From NCBI GenBank assembly GCA_002325375.1, contig DCRZ01000012.1:62387-126386 (forward strand): a stretch of 64,000 nt of DNA. Direction: 5' to 3'. Shown here one piece after another: positions 16,250 through 24,804 of the stretch (the stretch's first letter is position 1; every line of letters starts with the position of its first letter). Source of the DNA: Rhodospirillaceae bacterium UBA1479 (lineage in GTDB: Bacteria > Pseudomonadota > Alphaproteobacteria > Rhodospirillales > Casp-alpha2). The translations under genes were made by a program, and so were the position numbers. Below the pieces are notes generated by a model that was not told where the DNA came from, ran no database searches, and was given only the letters and a program-made list of their open reading frames with translations.

Positions 16250-17050
16250 ATGACCGAAGCCTACAAGCTGTACGCCATCAAGTACGGGACCCATGCGCGC
16301 ACGGCGGCGCGCAACTTCATGCAGCCGCCCGACCCCCATGACGCCCCCTATCCCATCGATTATTACGTCTGGGCCTGCGTCTCGGAAAACCACACGGTCG
16401 TCGTCGATACGGGATTCACCAAGGCCGCCGCCGAAAGCCGTGGCCGCGACTGGCACCGCTGCCCGGTGGACAGCCTGAAGCTGGTCGGCGTCGATTCGAC
16501 CGAGGTCACGGATGTGGTCATCACCCATATGCATTACGACCACGGCGGCAATCTGGACCGCTTTCCCAAGGCGACCTTCCACATCCAGGACCAGGAAATG
16601 GCTCATATGACGGGACGCCATATGCGCTATCCCGTGCTACGCCACAGCTACGATATCGAGGACGTCTGCAGCATCGTGCGCGAGCTGTACAACGACCGGG
16701 TCGAATTCCACGACGGCGACACGGAATTGTTTCCCGGCCTGACCCTGCACCACGTCGGCGGCCATACCCAGGGCATGATGTTCGTGCGGGCCTGGACGGA
16801 ACGCGGCTGGGTCGTGCTGGCATCGGACGCCATGCATCTTTACGCCAACTGGCTGGACCGCAATCCCTATCCCACGGTGGTCCATATCGGCGACATGCTG
16901 GAAGGCCACCGCAAGGTCGCCCGCCTGGCCGACAGCCCGGACCATGTGATCCCCGGCCACGACCCGCGCGTCATGGACCGCTATCCGGCGCCGTCGGAAG
17001 ACCTCAAGGACATTGTCGCGCGTGTGGACCTTCCGCCCCGTGGAACCTAA
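16250..17050 (+). CDS. MBL-fold lactonase-type hydrolase, copy 2 (tandem paralogue)
   Basis: A 266-aa paralogue of the preceding gene, identical over long stretches such as FMQPPDPHDAPYPIDY and the LTLHHVGGHTQGMMFVRA segment, with the same THMHYDHGG, ASDAMH and PGHDP zinc ligands. Differences cluster at residues 15-25 and around 60-75 (the NEKSGCGRGR region becomes TKAAAESRGR), where substrate loops would be, suggesting divergence in specificity. The ATG at 16250 aligns with copy 1. A GTG at 16235 would instead overlap the copy 1 stop as GTGA and allow translational coupling. Confidence 0.88.
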   Translation: MTEAYKLYAIKYGTHARTAARNFMQPPDPHDAPYPIDYYVWACVSENHTVVVDTGFTKAAAESRGRDWHRCPVDSLKLVGVDSTEVTDVVITHMHYDHGGNLDRFPKATFHIQDQEMAHMTGRHMRYPVLRHSYDIEDVCSIVRELYNDRVEFHDGDTELFPGLTLHHVGGHTQGMMFVRAWTERGWVVLASDAMHLYANWLDRNPYPTVVHIGDMLEGHRKVARLADSPDHVIPGHDPRVMDRYPAPSEDLKDIVARVDLPPRGT

Positions 17051-18239
17051 GGAAAAGACCCGCCGCCGCGCGACCTTGGCATCCTGCTGCGCGGCGCACA
17101 GCCTGCAGGACGGCCTGACCGACCTGCTCTATGTCCTGCTGCCCGTGCTGGCGCAGTCGTTCGGCCTGACCTATGCCCAGGTCGGCATCATCCGTGCCGC
17201 CAACCGCGCCGCCATGACGGCCTTCGAACTGCCCTCGGGCATGCTGTCGGAACGCATTGGCGAACGCCTGCCCATCGCTTTCGGCCTGCTGGCCGCGGGG
17301 GCGGGCTATATCGCCCTGGCCTGGGCCGACGGCTTCACCGCCGTGGTCGTCGTTCTGCTGTTCGCCGGGATCGGCGGCGGGTTCCAGCACACCTTGTGCT
17401 CCACCCTGGTCAGCACCGTGTTCGGCAACCAGGGCCGGCGCGCGGCGCTGGGCACCTACAATTCCTTCGGCGACGTGGGCAAGCTGACCTTCGCCGGGTT
17501 GTTCACCCTGTCGATCGGCGCGGGCGTCGCCTGGCAGGACATGACGCTGGCCTTCGGCGCCGCCACCATGGCGGCGGGGCTGGTGACCTTCGCCGTGCTT
17601 GGCCGCGTCGGCGCAGGCATGGCCCCGAAGCCCGCCGAGGGGACCGGGGGCCAGGGCCTGCTGGGCGGCTGGGGCATCCGCGACAGGGGGGCGTTCGCCG
17701 CGCTTTGCGCCATCGTGCTGCTGGATACGGTGGTGCAGGGCGGGTTCCTGACCTTCGTCGCCTTTCTGATGATCGAGAAGGAGGTTCCGACCGCGCTCGG
17801 CGCCTTCGCCGTGGTGCTGACCCTGGCCGGCGGCGCCTTCGGCAAGTTCGGCTGCGGCTTCCTGGCGGAAAAATTGGGTGCCGTCCGCTCCCTGGTGCTG
17901 GTCGAGATTTTCACCGCCCTGGGCATCGTCGCCGTTCTGCTGCTGCCGACGCTGCCGGCCTATTTCCTGCTGCCGGTCCTGGGCATGGTGCTGCAGGGCA
18001 GTTCGTCCGTCACCTACGGCGCCGTGGGCGACATGATCGAGCCGCAACGCCAGGCGCGCGGGTTCGCGGTGATCTATTCCATCGCCACGGCCTCTATGAT
18101 CCTGGGCCCCATGGCCTTCGGCGTCGTCGGCGACACCTACGGCCTGACCACGGCCATGCTGGCCATGGCGGCGACCATCCTGCTGCCGCTGCCCTTGTGC
18201 CTGGTCATGCGCCGCGCCATCGCCGCCCATTACGCCTGA
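17013..18239 (+). CDS. MFS transporter
   Basis: A 408-aa, twelve-helix major facilitator. Features: LTDLLYVLLPVLAQSFGL as first helix, RAANRAAMTAFELPSGMLSERIG as the MFS loop motif, and a central loop at GAGMAPKPAEGTGGQG. It starts inside the end of the lactonase gene: AAGGA at 17006-17010 best serves GTG at 17022, while TTG at 17013 gives the longest form. The overlap with copy 2 argues for one operon, so the transporter probably imports or exports the lactonase substrate or product; that is inference. Confidence 0.85.
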   Translation: MSRVWTFRPVEPKEKTRRRATLASCCAAHSLQDGLTDLLYVLLPVLAQSFGLTYAQVGIIRAANRAAMTAFELPSGMLSERIGERLPIAFGLLAAGAGYIALAWADGFTAVVVVLLFAGIGGGFQHTLCSTLVSTVFGNQGRRAALGTYNSFGDVGKLTFAGLFTLSIGAGVAWQDMTLAFGAATMAAGLVTFAVLGRVGAGMAPKPAEGTGGQGLLGGWGIRDRGAFAALCAIVLLDTVVQGGFLTFVAFLMIEKEVPTALGAFAVVLTLAGGAFGKFGCGFLAEKLGAVRSLVLVEIFTALGIVAVLLLPTLPAYFLLPVLGMVLQGSSSVTYGAVGDMIEPQRQARGFAVIYSIATASMILGPMAFGVVGDTYGLTTAMLAMAATILLPLPLCLVMRRAIAAHYA

Positions 18240-18353
18240 CCCTCTGATCCGCCGGTGGACCTGGTGCCGGAAAAACAATAGCGTTGGCCATATGATGTCC
18301 GAACGGCGGCGGCTAATCATCGTGTTTGAACGGTAGAGGCAGGGGTCACCACC

Positions 18354-19613
18354 ATGAAGGTCATCGTCCTGGGTGCCGGCGTCATCGGCGTCACCACAGC
18401 CTATTACCTGGCAAAGCAGGGGGCCGAGGTCCTGGTGCTCGACCGCCAGCCCGGCCCCGGGATGGAAACCAGTTTCGCCAACGCGGGCGAACTGTCCTAC
18501 GGCATGACCTCGCCCTGGGCGGCGCCGGGGGTACCGCTGAAGGCCATCAAGTGGATCCTGATGAAGTACCGGCCCCTGATCCTGCATCCGCTGATCAGCC
18601 CGACCATGTGGGCCTGGTGCCTGCGTCTGCTGCAGAACTGCAACGCAGGCGACTACCGGATCAACAAAAGCCGCATGGTTCGCGTCTCCAACTACAGCCG
18701 CGACGCGCTGACCGATCTGATGGCCGACCTGCCGGACCTGCAATTCGATCAGCGCGAGATGGGCACCCTGCAACTGTTCCGCACGGACAAGCAGGTCAAG
18801 GCCTCCGCCGCCGATCAGGAGGTCCTGGCCGAATTCGGCTCGCCCTTCGAAATTCTCGATCGCGACGGTTGCATCGCCGCCGAACCGGGCCTGGCCCATG
18901 TCGCGGACAAATTCGTCGGCGGCCTGCGCATGACCGCCGACCGCACCGGCGACTGCCGCATGTTCACCCTGGCCCTTGCGAAAGAAGCCGAAAAACTGGG
19001 CGTGGCCTTCCGCTATGGGGTGACCATCGAAGGCCTTGCCCCGGACCGCATGCGGATCGCCGGCGTCGACACCACGGATGGCCGCGAGGTTGCCGACCGC
19101 TACGTCTGCGCCCTCGGCCCCTACGCGCCGATTGTCCTGAAATCCGTCGGCATCAAGGTGCCGATCTATCCGATCAAGGGGTATTCCATCACCCTGCCCG
19201 TCACCGATTCGGACGCCGCCCCCCGATCGACCATCATGGACGAAACCCATAAGGTCGCGATCACCCGCCTGGGCGACCGCATCCGGGTCGCCGGCCAGGC
19301 AGAGATCATCGGCTACAACAAAAACCTGGGGTCACACGCCACGGATACCGTGCGCCACGTCGTCACGGACCTGTTCCCCCGGGGCGGCGATGTCTCAAAG
19401 GCCGAAGGCTGGACAGGTCTGCGTCCCATGACGCCGGACGGCACGCCGGTCATCGGGCCGACGGTCTATGACAACCTGTTCGTCAATTCGGGCCATGGCA
19501 CCCTGGGCTGGACCATGGCCTGCGGGTCGGGGCGTCTGGCCGCCGATCTGGTGCTGAACCGGCCGCCCGAAATTTCCATGGACGGCCTGACCGTCGCCCG
19601 GTACGGGCAGTAA
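18354..19613 (+). CDS. dadA: D-amino acid dehydrogenase small subunit
   Basis: FAD-dependent oxidative deamination of D-amino acids (for example D-alanine from cell-wall turnover), feeding electrons to quinone. The 419-aa protein starts with the dinucleotide-binding MKVIVLGAGVIG, has the DadA-specific ETSFANAGELSYGMTSPWAAPG block, IYPIKGYSITLPV and the C-terminal GWTGLRPMTPDGTPVIGPT plus NSGHGTLGWTMACGSG. An AGGGG element precedes the ATG at 18354. The EF-hand/M23 peptidase gene follows after 30 bases and could be co-transcribed. No alanine racemase is adjacent. Confidence 0.95.
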   Translation: MKVIVLGAGVIGVTTAYYLAKQGAEVLVLDRQPGPGMETSFANAGELSYGMTSPWAAPGVPLKAIKWILMKYRPLILHPLISPTMWAWCLRLLQNCNAGDYRINKSRMVRVSNYSRDALTDLMADLPDLQFDQREMGTLQLFRTDKQVKASAADQEVLAEFGSPFEILDRDGCIAAEPGLAHVADKFVGGLRMTADRTGDCRMFTLALAKEAEKLGVAFRYGVTIEGLAPDRMRIAGVDTTDGREVADRYVCALGPYAPIVLKSVGIKVPIYPIKGYSITLPVTDSDAAPRSTIMDETHKVAITRLGDRIRVAGQAEIIGYNKNLGSHATDTVRHVVTDLFPRGGDVSKAEGWTGLRPMTPDGTPVIGPTVYDNLFVNSGHGTLGWTMACGSGRLAADLVLNRPPEISMDGLTVARYGQ

Positions 19614-19643
19614 CCCCGTCCCTAATTTCAAGGAAGACCCGCC

Positions 19644-20657
19644 ATGCGAACACTGTTTATCGGGACCGCCCTGATCGCGGGCATGCTGTCGTTACTGGCG
19701 CAAACCGCCGCGGCTCAGGACAAGGCCGCCAAGGTTATGGGCGACATGGACGCCGACGGCGACGGTCGCATCAGCGCCGAAGAATGGCAGCGCAAGCCTA
19801 AGCGCTTCAAACGCCTGGATACCGACGGCGACGGCTTTCTGACCATGGCGGAACTGCGCGCCCGGTTCGGCGGCGGAAACGCCGCCCCGGCGGCCGGCGC
19901 GGTCGACGGGCGGATAAGCCCCGAAGAGGTCGGGCTGGAAACACTCTGCGCCATCGGCCGCCCGCGACGCTGCGACATCCGTATCGCGGTCAAGCACGGC
20001 CTATTCGAAACCGGACAGGTCCCGCGCTTTCCCGACGGTCTCGACTGTCGCGGCATCGACGAAGCCTGGGCCATCGATTATTCCAGGAAACGCACCCGCC
20101 AGAATTACCATGGCGGCATCGACATGCCCGCCCCCTTCGGCACGCCGATGCTGGCGGTGGCGGACGGGGTCGTCGTCGGCGTCTACAAGGGCGAGAAAAG
20201 CTACCGCGGGATTGAGATCAATCTGCGCCACAGCCCGGACGATACCGGCCTGCCGATGTGGGTCTGGACCCAATACGCCCATCTCGACAAACTGCCCGAC
20301 CTGAAACCCGGCGACCGGGTGGTGCGGGGGCAGAACCTGGGCCCGACGGGAAATTCGGGAATTTCGCCCGGCAAGTCGGGGCGGGGGGACGGGTATCGCC
20401 GGCCGGCAATTCATTTCGCCGCCTGGTTCTCCGACAGCCCGAAATTCGCCGAAACCCGCGACAAGATCATCCCCCTGAACGGCCAATGGATGGACCCGCT
20501 TGCGCTGTGGCGCGGCAAACCGCCGTACGACAGCGCCGCCCTGCGCGCACTTCCCGAGGACGCCAAGATCGTGCCGATCGCCGTGGTCACCCCGGACGGC
20601 GCGACCGTGCCGGCCGGGGCCCGCATGACCTGGCCCTACGCCTGCACACCGGACTAG
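19644..20657 (+). CDS. Exported EF-hand / M23 (LytM-type) metallopeptidase fusion
   Basis: A 337-aa protein with a Sec signal peptide (cleavage near TAAAQ). Two canonical calcium-binding EF-hand loops follow (D36-A-D38-G-D40-G...E47 and D59-T-D61-G-D63-G...E70). The second half is an M23 peptidase with H156-GGI-D160 (YHGGIDMP), a YAHLDKL segment and PAIHFAAW. In the usual HxH motif the first His is Ala here, so zinc ligands are kept but one catalytic His may be lost. It might cleave or bind peptidoglycan in a calcium-dependent way. It follows dadA by 30 bases. Confidence 0.85.
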   Translation: MRTLFIGTALIAGMLSLLAQTAAAQDKAAKVMGDMDADGDGRISAEEWQRKPKRFKRLDTDGDGFLTMAELRARFGGGNAAPAAGAVDGRISPEEVGLETLCAIGRPRRCDIRIAVKHGLFETGQVPRFPDGLDCRGIDEAWAIDYSRKRTRQNYHGGIDMPAPFGTPMLAVADGVVVGVYKGEKSYRGIEINLRHSPDDTGLPMWVWTQYAHLDKLPDLKPGDRVVRGQNLGPTGNSGISPGKSGRGDGYRRPAIHFAAWFSDSPKFAETRDKIIPLNGQWMDPLALWRGKPPYDSAALRALPEDAKIVPIAVVTPDGATVPAGARMTWPYACTPD

Positions 20658-20712
20658 GCAGCCCGGGACACCCTGTCCATTGGTCCATCTATCGGCTGGA
20701 CGGGGAAAACAC

Positions 20713-20718
20713 TATAGT
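20713..20718 (+). promoter_or_regulatory. -10-like element TATAGT before the PAS_5 gene
   Basis: TATAGT at 20713-20718 ends 6 bases before the ATG at 20725, so the predicted transcript start is the start codon itself. There is no Shine-Dalgarno and no convincing -35. Confidence 0.4.
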
Positions 20719-20724
20719 TATTGA

Positions 20725-21255
20725 ATGATCGAGAGTCCCACGGATCAGCTTTCAGGGAAGGCCGGGTTGCCCGGCGCCCGACAGGAAGGCGATATTGCTC
20801 AGTGCCGCTCGCCCGTATGTCTGCGCCTGATCCACTACTGGCAGGGTCTGGCGGCGCGAAACAACGGACATCCCGAGTGGACCCAGGTCCGCCTGATGGA
20901 CCTTTACAAGATCGCCACCTTCCTGGCCGTCAAGGACGTGATCGATGGCGGCGCCGATTTCCTCAACCGGTTCTGGGGCACGGGCCTGACCGACGCTCTT
21001 GGGTTCGAGGGAACCAACAAGCGGGTCAGCAGCTACGAGCCCGCGACCATGCGTGACGCCGTCCATCAGCGTTATGTCCGCGTCACCCGAACGGGCGAAC
21101 CGGAAATGGTCCGCGGCTATATCGCCACCATCCCGGGCCAGGAGCATGTCCCCTACGAAGTCGTCCACCTGCCCCTATGGGGCGAAGAGGGCGGCGTGCG
21201 GCAGATCATCTCCGCCTATCAGTTCGGGTTTGTCGCCGAGGCGGATGAGGCCTAG
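20725..21255 (+). CDS. PAS_5-like domain protein
   Basis: A 176-aa soluble protein resembling the alphaproteobacterial PAS_5 family. After a variable N-terminus, SPVCLRLIHYWQGLAAR is followed by RLMDLYKIATFLAVKDVI, FLNRFWGTGLTDALGFE, and the VPYEVVHLPLWGEEGGVRQIISAYQFGF beta-strands of the fold. Such proteins are single-domain and of unknown ligand; a sensory or signalling role is inferred. The upstream region suggests a leaderless mRNA. It is convergent with panC, 8 bases away. Confidence 0.75.
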   Translation: MIESPTDQLSGKAGLPGARQEGDIAQCRSPVCLRLIHYWQGLAARNNGHPEWTQVRLMDLYKIATFLAVKDVIDGGADFLNRFWGTGLTDALGFEGTNKRVSSYEPATMRDAVHQRYVRVTRTGEPEMVRGYIATIPGQEHVPYEVVHLPLWGEEGGVRQIISAYQFGFVAEADEA

Positions 21256-21263
21256 GCGCGCCG

Positions 21264-22118
21264 CTATACCGCCACATTATCGATCAGCCGCGCCTTGCCC
21301 AGCCAGGCGGCGGCCAGGACCCGGGCGGGTTGTGATGCGTCCGGCGCTTCGTCCAGGGTCACGGCATCGCGCACGGTGACGTAATCGACCTGCCAGAAAC
21401 CGGCGCGCTCTAGCTGCCCCCGGGCCCATTCTTCCTGTGCCCGCGGATCCTCGCCCCGCCCAACCTGTTCGGCGACCTGGGCAAGGGTGCCGTGCAGCAC
21501 CGGGGCAGTGGCGCGTTCGGCCGGGGTCAGATAGGCGTTGCGCGACGACAACGCCAGGCCATCGCTCTCGCGCACGGTCGCCACCCCCGTGGCGGTGACG
21601 GGAACATCCAGATCGCGGATCAATTTCTTGATGACCTGAAGCTGCTGATAATCCTTTTCCCCGAAGAACGCCTCGTCGGGCAGGGCCTGCAGCAAAAGCT
21701 TGGTGACCACCGTGGCGACGCCGGTGAAGAAGCCGGGGCGGTATTCGCCCTCCAGAACGTCGCCCAGCCCGCCGACATGGACCTTGGTCGAATGGCCGCC
21801 GGGATAGACTTCGTCCACGCCGGGCGCGAACAGCAGGTCCGCCCCCTCGGCGGCGACCAGGGCCGCGTCGCGGGCTTCATCGCGGGGATAAACGGAGAAA
21901 TCTTCCTTGGGCCCGAACTGGGTCGGATTGACGAACAGGGTCACCACCGTCCTGTCGCAGCGGGCGACCGAATTCTTGACCAGCGACACATGGCCCGCGT
22001 GCAGCGCGCCCATGGTGGGCACCAGGCCGATGCGCTGTCCCGCCCCGCGCCAGCCCTGAACACGGGCGCGCAGATCGGCGATGGTACGAACGGTGTCGAG
22101 CGGGGATGCCGCGCCCAT
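21264..22118 (-). CDS. panC: Pantothenate synthetase
   Basis: ATP-dependent ligation of pantoate and beta-alanine to pantothenate. The 284-aa product has VPTMGALHAGHVSLV with the HxGH nucleotidyl motif, FVNPTQFGPKEDF, YPRDEARD, the GLGDVLEGEYRPGFFTGV block, FGEKDYQQ and the SSRNAYL KMSKS-equivalent. The start ATG at 22118 lies 4 bases after the panB stop, so the pair is one tightly coupled operon. Confidence 0.97.
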   Translation of the reverse strand: MGAASPLDTVRTIADLRARVQGWRGAGQRIGLVPTMGALHAGHVSLVKNSVARCDRTVVTLFVNPTQFGPKEDFSVYPRDEARDAALVAAEGADLLFAPGVDEVYPGGHSTKVHVGGLGDVLEGEYRPGFFTGVATVVTKLLLQALPDEAFFGEKDYQQLQVIKKLIRDLDVPVTATGVATVRESDGLALSSRNAYLTPAERATAPVLHGTLAQVAEQVGRGEDPRAQEEWARGQLERAGFWQVDYVTVRDAVTLDEAPDASQPARVLAAAWLGKARLIDNVAV

Positions 22119-22122
22119 GGCC

Positions 22123-22938
22123 CTACTTCTTTTCAACCCCGAAGCAGTGCTCCAGCCCCGGGAAGGCGCCCGTGCGCACATCCTCTGCGTATTCCTTCAC
22201 CGCCAGTTCGATGGCGTCGCCCAGCTTGGCGTATTTGCGCACGAACTTGGGCGTGAAGTCGGCGAACAGGCCGAGCATATCCTCCGTCACCAGGATCTGT
22301 CCGTCACAGGCCGGCGAAGCGCCGATGCCGATGGTCGGGATCGACACTTTTTCCGTCAGGTCCCGGGCCACAGGCTCGACCGTGCCTTCGACGACCATGG
22401 CGAAGGCACCGGCGGCGTCGATGGCCATGGCATCGGCAATGACCTTCTTGGCGCCCTCGTCGTCGCGGCCCTGAATTTTGAAGGCCCCCCGGTGTTCGGC
22501 CTTTTGCGGCAACAGGCCGACATGGCCCAGCACCGGCACGCCGGAGGCGACGATGGCGGCCACCGTGTCGGCCATCTCGACCCCGCCTTCCAGCTTCACC
22601 GCCTGGGCTTCAGTCTCGTCGATCACGCGCTTGGCCGAGGCCACGGCCTGTTTGGTGGAATCCTCATAGGTTCCCTGGGGCAGATCGACCACGACCAGGG
22701 CCTGTTTCGCGCCCCGGGTCACGGCGCGGCCGTGGGCGCACATGATTTCGATGGTCACCCCGCGCGTGGTTTCCAGGCCGTAGACGACCATGGCCAGGGA
22801 ATCCCCGACCAGCAGGAAATCGCAATGCGGATCCAGGAACTTGGCCATGGGTTGGGTATAGGCCGTCAGCGACACGATAGGGGCCGCGCCCTTGGCCACT
22901 TTGCGGGACTTGATATCTTCGACGGTGATGCGTGCCAT
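22123..22938 (-). CDS. panB: 3-methyl-2-oxobutanoate hydroxymethyltransferase (ketopantoate)
   Basis: Transfers a hydroxymethyl group from methylene-THF to ketoisovalerate, the first step of pantothenate synthesis. The 271-aa product begins with RITVEDIKSRK and carries SLTAYTQPMAKF, the metal-binding VGDSLAMVVYG, KLEGG, PVLGHVGLLPQ and VEGTVEPVARDL with the catalytic Glu, then IGIGASPACDGQILV. First gene of the panBC operon. panE/panD are not in the window. Confidence 0.97.
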   Translation of the reverse strand: MARITVEDIKSRKVAKGAAPIVSLTAYTQPMAKFLDPHCDFLLVGDSLAMVVYGLETTRGVTIEIMCAHGRAVTRGAKQALVVVDLPQGTYEDSTKQAVASAKRVIDETEAQAVKLEGGVEMADTVAAIVASGVPVLGHVGLLPQKAEHRGAFKIQGRDDEGAKKVIADAMAIDAAGAFAMVVEGTVEPVARDLTEKVSIPTIGIGASPACDGQILVTEDMLGLFADFTPKFVRKYAKLGDAIELAVKEYAEDVRTGAFPGLEHCFGVEKK

Positions 22939-23051
22939 GCCTGCCTCGGCAAGGTTGTTTGGGAAGGAGCGCGGGACTTTAACAGACCGGCGCAGCCGGT
23001 CAAATAGCGGCGATGGACCGCCCGACGCCCGTGGGTTACATGTAGAACGTC

Positions 23052-24788
23052 ATGCACCAATTTTCCCGCTTTTCCGCATTTTCCCTGATTTTCTTGCTGG
23101 CCGGCTGCGCCGCCGCTCCACCGCCGACGGCCCCCGACCCCACCCGGCCTTGGATCGGGGAGACCTACCGCAGCCATGCCGTTTCGGTCAGCCATCCGCT
23201 GGCCGCCCGCGCGGCGCTCGACATGCTCAACAACGGCGGCGGCGCCGTGGACGCGGCCATCGCCGCGCAGATGGTGATGACCCTGGTCGAACCGCAGTCG
23301 TCGGGCATCGGCGGCGGCGGTTTTCTGGTCCGCTTCGACGGCAAGACAAATGCCATAGAAACCTACGACGGGCGGGAAACGGCCCCGGCGTCCGCCCGGG
23401 AAGACATGTTCCTGGACGCCCGGGGCGGCCCCATTCCCTACCGTGACGCGATCCTGGGCGGCCGCGCCGTGGGCGTGCCGGGCGCCATCCGCATGCTGGA
23501 AATGGCGCACCGGGATCATGGCCGCCTGCCCTGGGCGCGGCTGTTTCAGCCGGCGATCCGCTTGGCGCGGGAAGGCTTCCCGATTTCCGACCGGCTGGCG
23601 CGACAGATCGCGGGCGACCGGCATCTGCGCAAGGTTCCCGCAACCAAGGCCTATTTCTTTGACGGCGACGCGCCCAAGCCCGCCGGCACGATCCTGAAGA
23701 ATCCGGACCTGGCCGATACCCTGGAACGGATCGCGGAAAAGGGGGCCGATGCCTTCTATTCCGGGGATCTCGCCCGCGCCATCACCGACGCGGTGACCAA
23801 CGCGCCCATTCATCCCGCCGTGATGACCCTGGCCGACATATCGTCCTACCAAGCCAAGAAACGCCCCGCCGTCTGCGCCCCCTATCGCGGTTACAACGTC
23901 TGCGGCATGGGGCCGCCGTCGTCGGGTGGGCTGGCCGTGGCGCAGACCTTGGGCATGCTCGATCATTTTTCCCTCGCCGGAACAGGTCCCAACAGCCCTA
24001 ACGCCCTGCATCTGATCGCCGAGGCCGAACGCCTGGCCTTCGCCGACCGCGCCGGCTATGTCGGCGACAGCGACGTCGTGCCGGTGCCGGTCAAGGGCAT
24101 GGTCGATGCGGGCTATCTCGCCGAACGGGCGCGGCTGATCGATCCCGCGAAGGCCAGGGACGGTCTGGTCGACCCGGGTCATCCGCCGGGGGCCGAGGCT
24201 GCTTACCGCGGCCCGGACGATCCGCTCAAGGGCCTGTCGACGGCGCATATGAGCATCGTCGACCGGTTCGGAAACGCGATCTCCTTCACCACCACCGTGG
24301 AAAGCGCCTTCGGCGCGCGCCTGATGGTGCGTGGCTTTCTTCTCAACAACCAACTGACGGATTTTTCCTTCCGCCCGGAATGGCGGGGCAGACCGGCGCC
24401 CAACCGGGTCGCTCCCGGCAAGCGGCCGCGATCCTCGATGTCACCGACCATCGTGCTGAACAAGGACGGCCGGTTCCTCATGGCCGTGGGCTCGCCCGGC
24501 GGGTCGCGCATCATCGGCTATACGGCACGCGCCGTATTGGGCGTGCTGGCCTGGAACCTGGACATGCAGGGCGCGGTCGATCTGCCCCATGTCATGAACC
24601 GGGGGGGCGCCACGGAGGTCGAGGAGGAACTGATCCCGGCCATCGCCGACTTGAAGGCCATGGGCCATCAGGTCGAGGTCGGGCGCATGATCAGCGGCCT
24701 GCAGGGGATTCTGAAAACGCCCGCGGGCCTGGCCGGCGGCGCCGACCGGCGGCGCGAGGGCGCGGTCCTGGGCGACGACGGCCCATGA
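23052..24788 (+). CDS. ggt: Gamma-glutamyltranspeptidase (lipoprotein precursor)
   Basis: An exported, self-processing enzyme cleaving gamma-glutamyl bonds (glutathione degradation). The 578-aa precursor has a lipobox LAGC near residue 19, so it is probably membrane-anchored rather than free in the periplasm. Family motifs: SSGIGGGGFLV, GGRAVGVPGAIRML, NPDLADTLERIAEKGADAFY, MGPPSSGGL, the autoprocessing site with nucleophile T397 (LSTAHMSIVD), and GSPGGSRI. The start ATG at 23052 lacks a clear ribosome site. The tail overlaps nothing; tam is convergent 16 bases away. Confidence 0.94.
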   Translation: MHQFSRFSAFSLIFLLAGCAAAPPPTAPDPTRPWIGETYRSHAVSVSHPLAARAALDMLNNGGGAVDAAIAAQMVMTLVEPQSSGIGGGGFLVRFDGKTNAIETYDGRETAPASAREDMFLDARGGPIPYRDAILGGRAVGVPGAIRMLEMAHRDHGRLPWARLFQPAIRLAREGFPISDRLARQIAGDRHLRKVPATKAYFFDGDAPKPAGTILKNPDLADTLERIAEKGADAFYSGDLARAITDAVTNAPIHPAVMTLADISSYQAKKRPAVCAPYRGYNVCGMGPPSSGGLAVAQTLGMLDHFSLAGTGPNSPNALHLIAEAERLAFADRAGYVGDSDVVPVPVKGMVDAGYLAERARLIDPAKARDGLVDPGHPPGAEAAYRGPDDPLKGLSTAHMSIVDRFGNAISFTTTVESAFGARLMVRGFLLNNQLTDFSFRPEWRGRPAPNRVAPGKRPRSSMSPTIVLNKDGRFLMAVGSPGGSRIIGYTARAVLGVLAWNLDMQGAVDLPHVMNRGGATEVEEELIPAIADLKAMGHQVEVGRMISGLQGILKTPAGLAGGADRRREGAVLGDDGP

Positions 24789-24804
24789 CCGGCCCGGCCG
24801 TGCG

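Noticed and set aside
17004..19250. 748-aa antisense frame over the MFS and dadA genes
   Set aside because: Mirror artefact of GC-rich third positions; Gln/His/Arg-rich sequence without any domain.
23014..23042. Promoter TGGACC-N17-TACATG before ggt
   Set aside because: Too few matches to consensus, particularly in the -10, to call.
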